NCBI GenBank assembly: GCA_007129455.1
Contig: SKVL01000039.1
Span: 1-5,837 of the forward strand
DNA from: Candidatus Campbelliibacteriota bacterium
GTDB taxonomy: Bacteria; Patescibacteriota; Minisyncoccia; Phycocordibacterales; CSBR16-193
Reading direction: 5' to 3'
DNA: 5,837 nucleotides
The notes below the pieces were generated by a model. The model was not told the DNA's origin. It made no database searches and was given only the letters and a program-made list of their open reading frames with translations. Below are positions 5,190-5,837 of the stretch, one piece after another. Within the stretch, counting starts at the first letter, position 1; the number at the start of each line of letters is the position of its first letter. A program made the translations under genes and the position numbers.

Positions 5190-5388
5190 TCAGTTCGCCC
5201 TTCTTTTGGAGCGAATTCCTTGGATTACTTTCCTGTCAGCTTCCAAGATCAATTCCAAAGCATCGTAAAGATTCTCTTTTCGCCTCTTTTAACGTTCTAC
5301 CTTGTGTATTAACACCGGGGATCTCTTCAACCCAAGCCAAATACCAACTACCTGATCTTTTGTAGTTGGCGGTGAACTGTTTTATCAT
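5190..5388 (-). pseudogene. hicB: Frameshifted orphan HicB-family antitoxin gene
   Basis: Antitoxin of the HicAB type II toxin-antitoxin family, broken by one extra base. From the ATG at 5388 the first frame reads MIKQFTANYKRSGSWYLAWV, then EEIPGVNTQGRTLKEAK (21-37), the characteristic HicB core. After Lys37 it derails and stops at 5236-5238 (50 codons). Skipping one A in the AAAA run at 5277-5280 restores ENLYDALELILEADRKVIQG and a TGA at 5190-5192, giving a 65-residue product with the normal family continuation EA(K/R)ENLxDALELILEA. So the gene is either disrupted, carries a sequencing indel, or needs +1 frameshifting. There is no hicA-like reading frame on either side: the hydrolase follows 71 bases later and upstream is promoter. 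A strong promoter precedes it. Family call is firm from the core motif; whether it is functional is open. Confidence 0.82.
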
Positions 5389-5396
5389 ATGGATTT

Positions 5397-5426
5397 ATTG
5401 TACCCGGCCTTTGAGAGGCATGTCAA
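5397..5426 (-). promoter_or_regulatory. Strong sigma70-type promoter of the hicB-like gene, leaderless
   Basis: Minus strand: perfect -35 TTGACA (5426 to 5421), 18-base spacer and -10 TACAAT (5402 to 5397, 5 of 6). The ATG at 5388 follows 8 bases later, so the mRNA should have a leader of 0-2 bases; there is no Shine-Dalgarno site. It is the best promoter in the window. The spacer contains a small inverted repeat, GCCT-N5-AGGC (plus-strand 5407-5419), where an autorepressor could bind. Confidence 0.65.
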
Positions 5427-5556
5427 AATCGTCTCTTATAATGTGCAAAATGAACGTCAAAAATATAACTACACAAAAAAACTTTTTATCTTAAGGCGGA
5501 CAAAAAATTTAAGTAACGTTAACTGAATAAACTCCTTATCCGCTTACTAAAAATTA

Positions 5557-5581
5557 AAAAGGCCGAGTACCTCGGCCTTTT
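5557..5581 (-). terminator. Intrinsic terminator of the right-edge gene (may work on both strands)
   Basis: GGCCGAG (5561-5567) and CTCGGCC (5571-5577) form a perfect GC-rich 7-base stem with a 3-base loop, extended by A/T pairs to 11. On the minus strand the stem is followed by TTTTTAATTTTT, a good U tract. On the plus strand only TTTT follows. It starts about 15 bases after the stop at 5596, so it ends transcription of that gene and insulates the hicB-like promoter. Confidence 0.85.
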
Positions 5582-5595
5582 CTGATTCTGAAAGA

Positions 5596-5837
5596 TCAAT
5601 GCGCCTGCGAATAAAAGAATCTGTAACGCTGTTGTCCCGATCCGTCTTCACATAGTTTAACAGCAACAAATGGATGCTCTTTCCAGTTATTTTCCCTTTT
5701 GACCTTATTCAACATGCTGTCAAACCTTGAAGAGATCAGCTTTCCGCAATCTGTCAAAAAGACATCCGGTTTCCTAAAAAACCAAAAAGCTCCGGGAACG
5801 CTTCTCGAGCAAATTCTAGGGCATTTTTAAGATCTAA
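5596..5837 (-). CDS. C-terminal part of an unrecognised gene, with a frame break
   Basis: A gene enters from the right edge on the minus strand and ends at the TGA at 5596-5598, just before a clear terminator. It reads in two frames. From the edge, one frame gives LDLKNALEFAREAFPELFGFL and stops at 5754-5756. The other is free of stops from about 5828 to 5596 but has no ATG before 5715; from the T6A run at 5781-5775 it gives RKPDVFLTDCGKLISSRFD, then a basic helix MLNKVKRENNWKEH and VAVKLCEDGSGQQRYRFFYSQAH at the end. Joining the two at the T6 run by a -1 shift, or one missing T, makes a continuous protein of about 81 visible residues. The part of the second frame that overlaps the first (Cys/Arg/Ser-rich) looks like shadow. 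I do not recognise the family. It could be a frameshifted gene, a sequencing indel or programmed -1 frameshifting. Confidence 0.6.

Noticed and set aside
4885..5268. Plus-strand open frame of 127 codons
   Set aside because: Antisense to the alpha/beta hydrolase N-terminus and to the hicB-like gene, both of which have family motifs.
5486..5550. TAACGTTA palindrome and spaced GGCGGA / TCCGC arms
   Set aside because: The palindrome is only 8 bases and the arms are 5 bases across a long AT-rich loop; both are expected by chance and neither sits at a promoter I can support.
1..5837. Recoded TGA (as in Gracilibacteria, Absconditabacteria or mycoplasmas)
   Set aside because: TGA ends the DUF1295, small membrane protein, hydrolase and hicB-like genes exactly at their expected C-termini, so the standard code applies.

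Overview
The window looks like a chromosomal stretch of a bacterium with roughly 40 % GC. All three stop codons end real genes here (TGA, TAA and TAG), so the code is standard. I cannot name the organism. Short, poorly characterised membrane proteins, few Shine-Dalgarno sites and many apparently leaderless starts would fit a Candidate Phyla Radiation (Patescibacteria) genome, but that is weak inference.

Layout from left to right. Almost everything is on the minus strand; the one exception is a gene at 3781-4284. (1) 1-578: N-terminal 192 residues of a membrane-anchored S49 (SppA-type) serine peptidase, running off the left edge, with an unusual Excalibur-like calcium-binding motif in its extracytoplasmic stalk. 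(2) 653-1420: a complete DUF1295 / steroid 5-alpha-reductase-like integral membrane protein. (3) 1572-1826: a small two-helix membrane protein. (4) 1975-2598: a two-helix membrane protein with a soluble beta-rich, PH-like tail. (5) 2829-3713: a signal-peptide protein with about five membrane helices, possibly extended by a frameshift to 2738. (6) 3781-4284, plus strand: a helical soluble protein of unknown family. (7) 4315-5118: a membrane-anchored alpha/beta hydrolase of the Bem46/ABHD13 type with an intact Ser-Asp-His triad. (8) 5190-5388: a frameshifted orphan hicB-type antitoxin gene that is easy to miss because neither frame is long. (9) 5596-5837: the C-terminal part of an unrecognised gene with a frame break at a T6 run, followed by a clear intrinsic terminator.

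Genes 1-5 and 7 all encode membrane or membrane-anchored proteins, so the region is an envelope-related neighbourhood. The spacing (75-230 bases, several genes with their own promoter candidates) argues for separate transcription units rather than one operon, and I see no evidence of a single multi-gene machine.

The clearest genome-scale signal is promoter placement. For five starts (578, 1420, 3713, 3781, 5388) a -10-like hexamer lies 6-8 bases before the ATG, which predicts leaderless or nearly leaderless mRNAs; a Shine-Dalgarno site is convincing only at 1826. No tRNA, rRNA, CRISPR array or insertion sequence is visible, and no gene-free stretch exceeds 300 bases.
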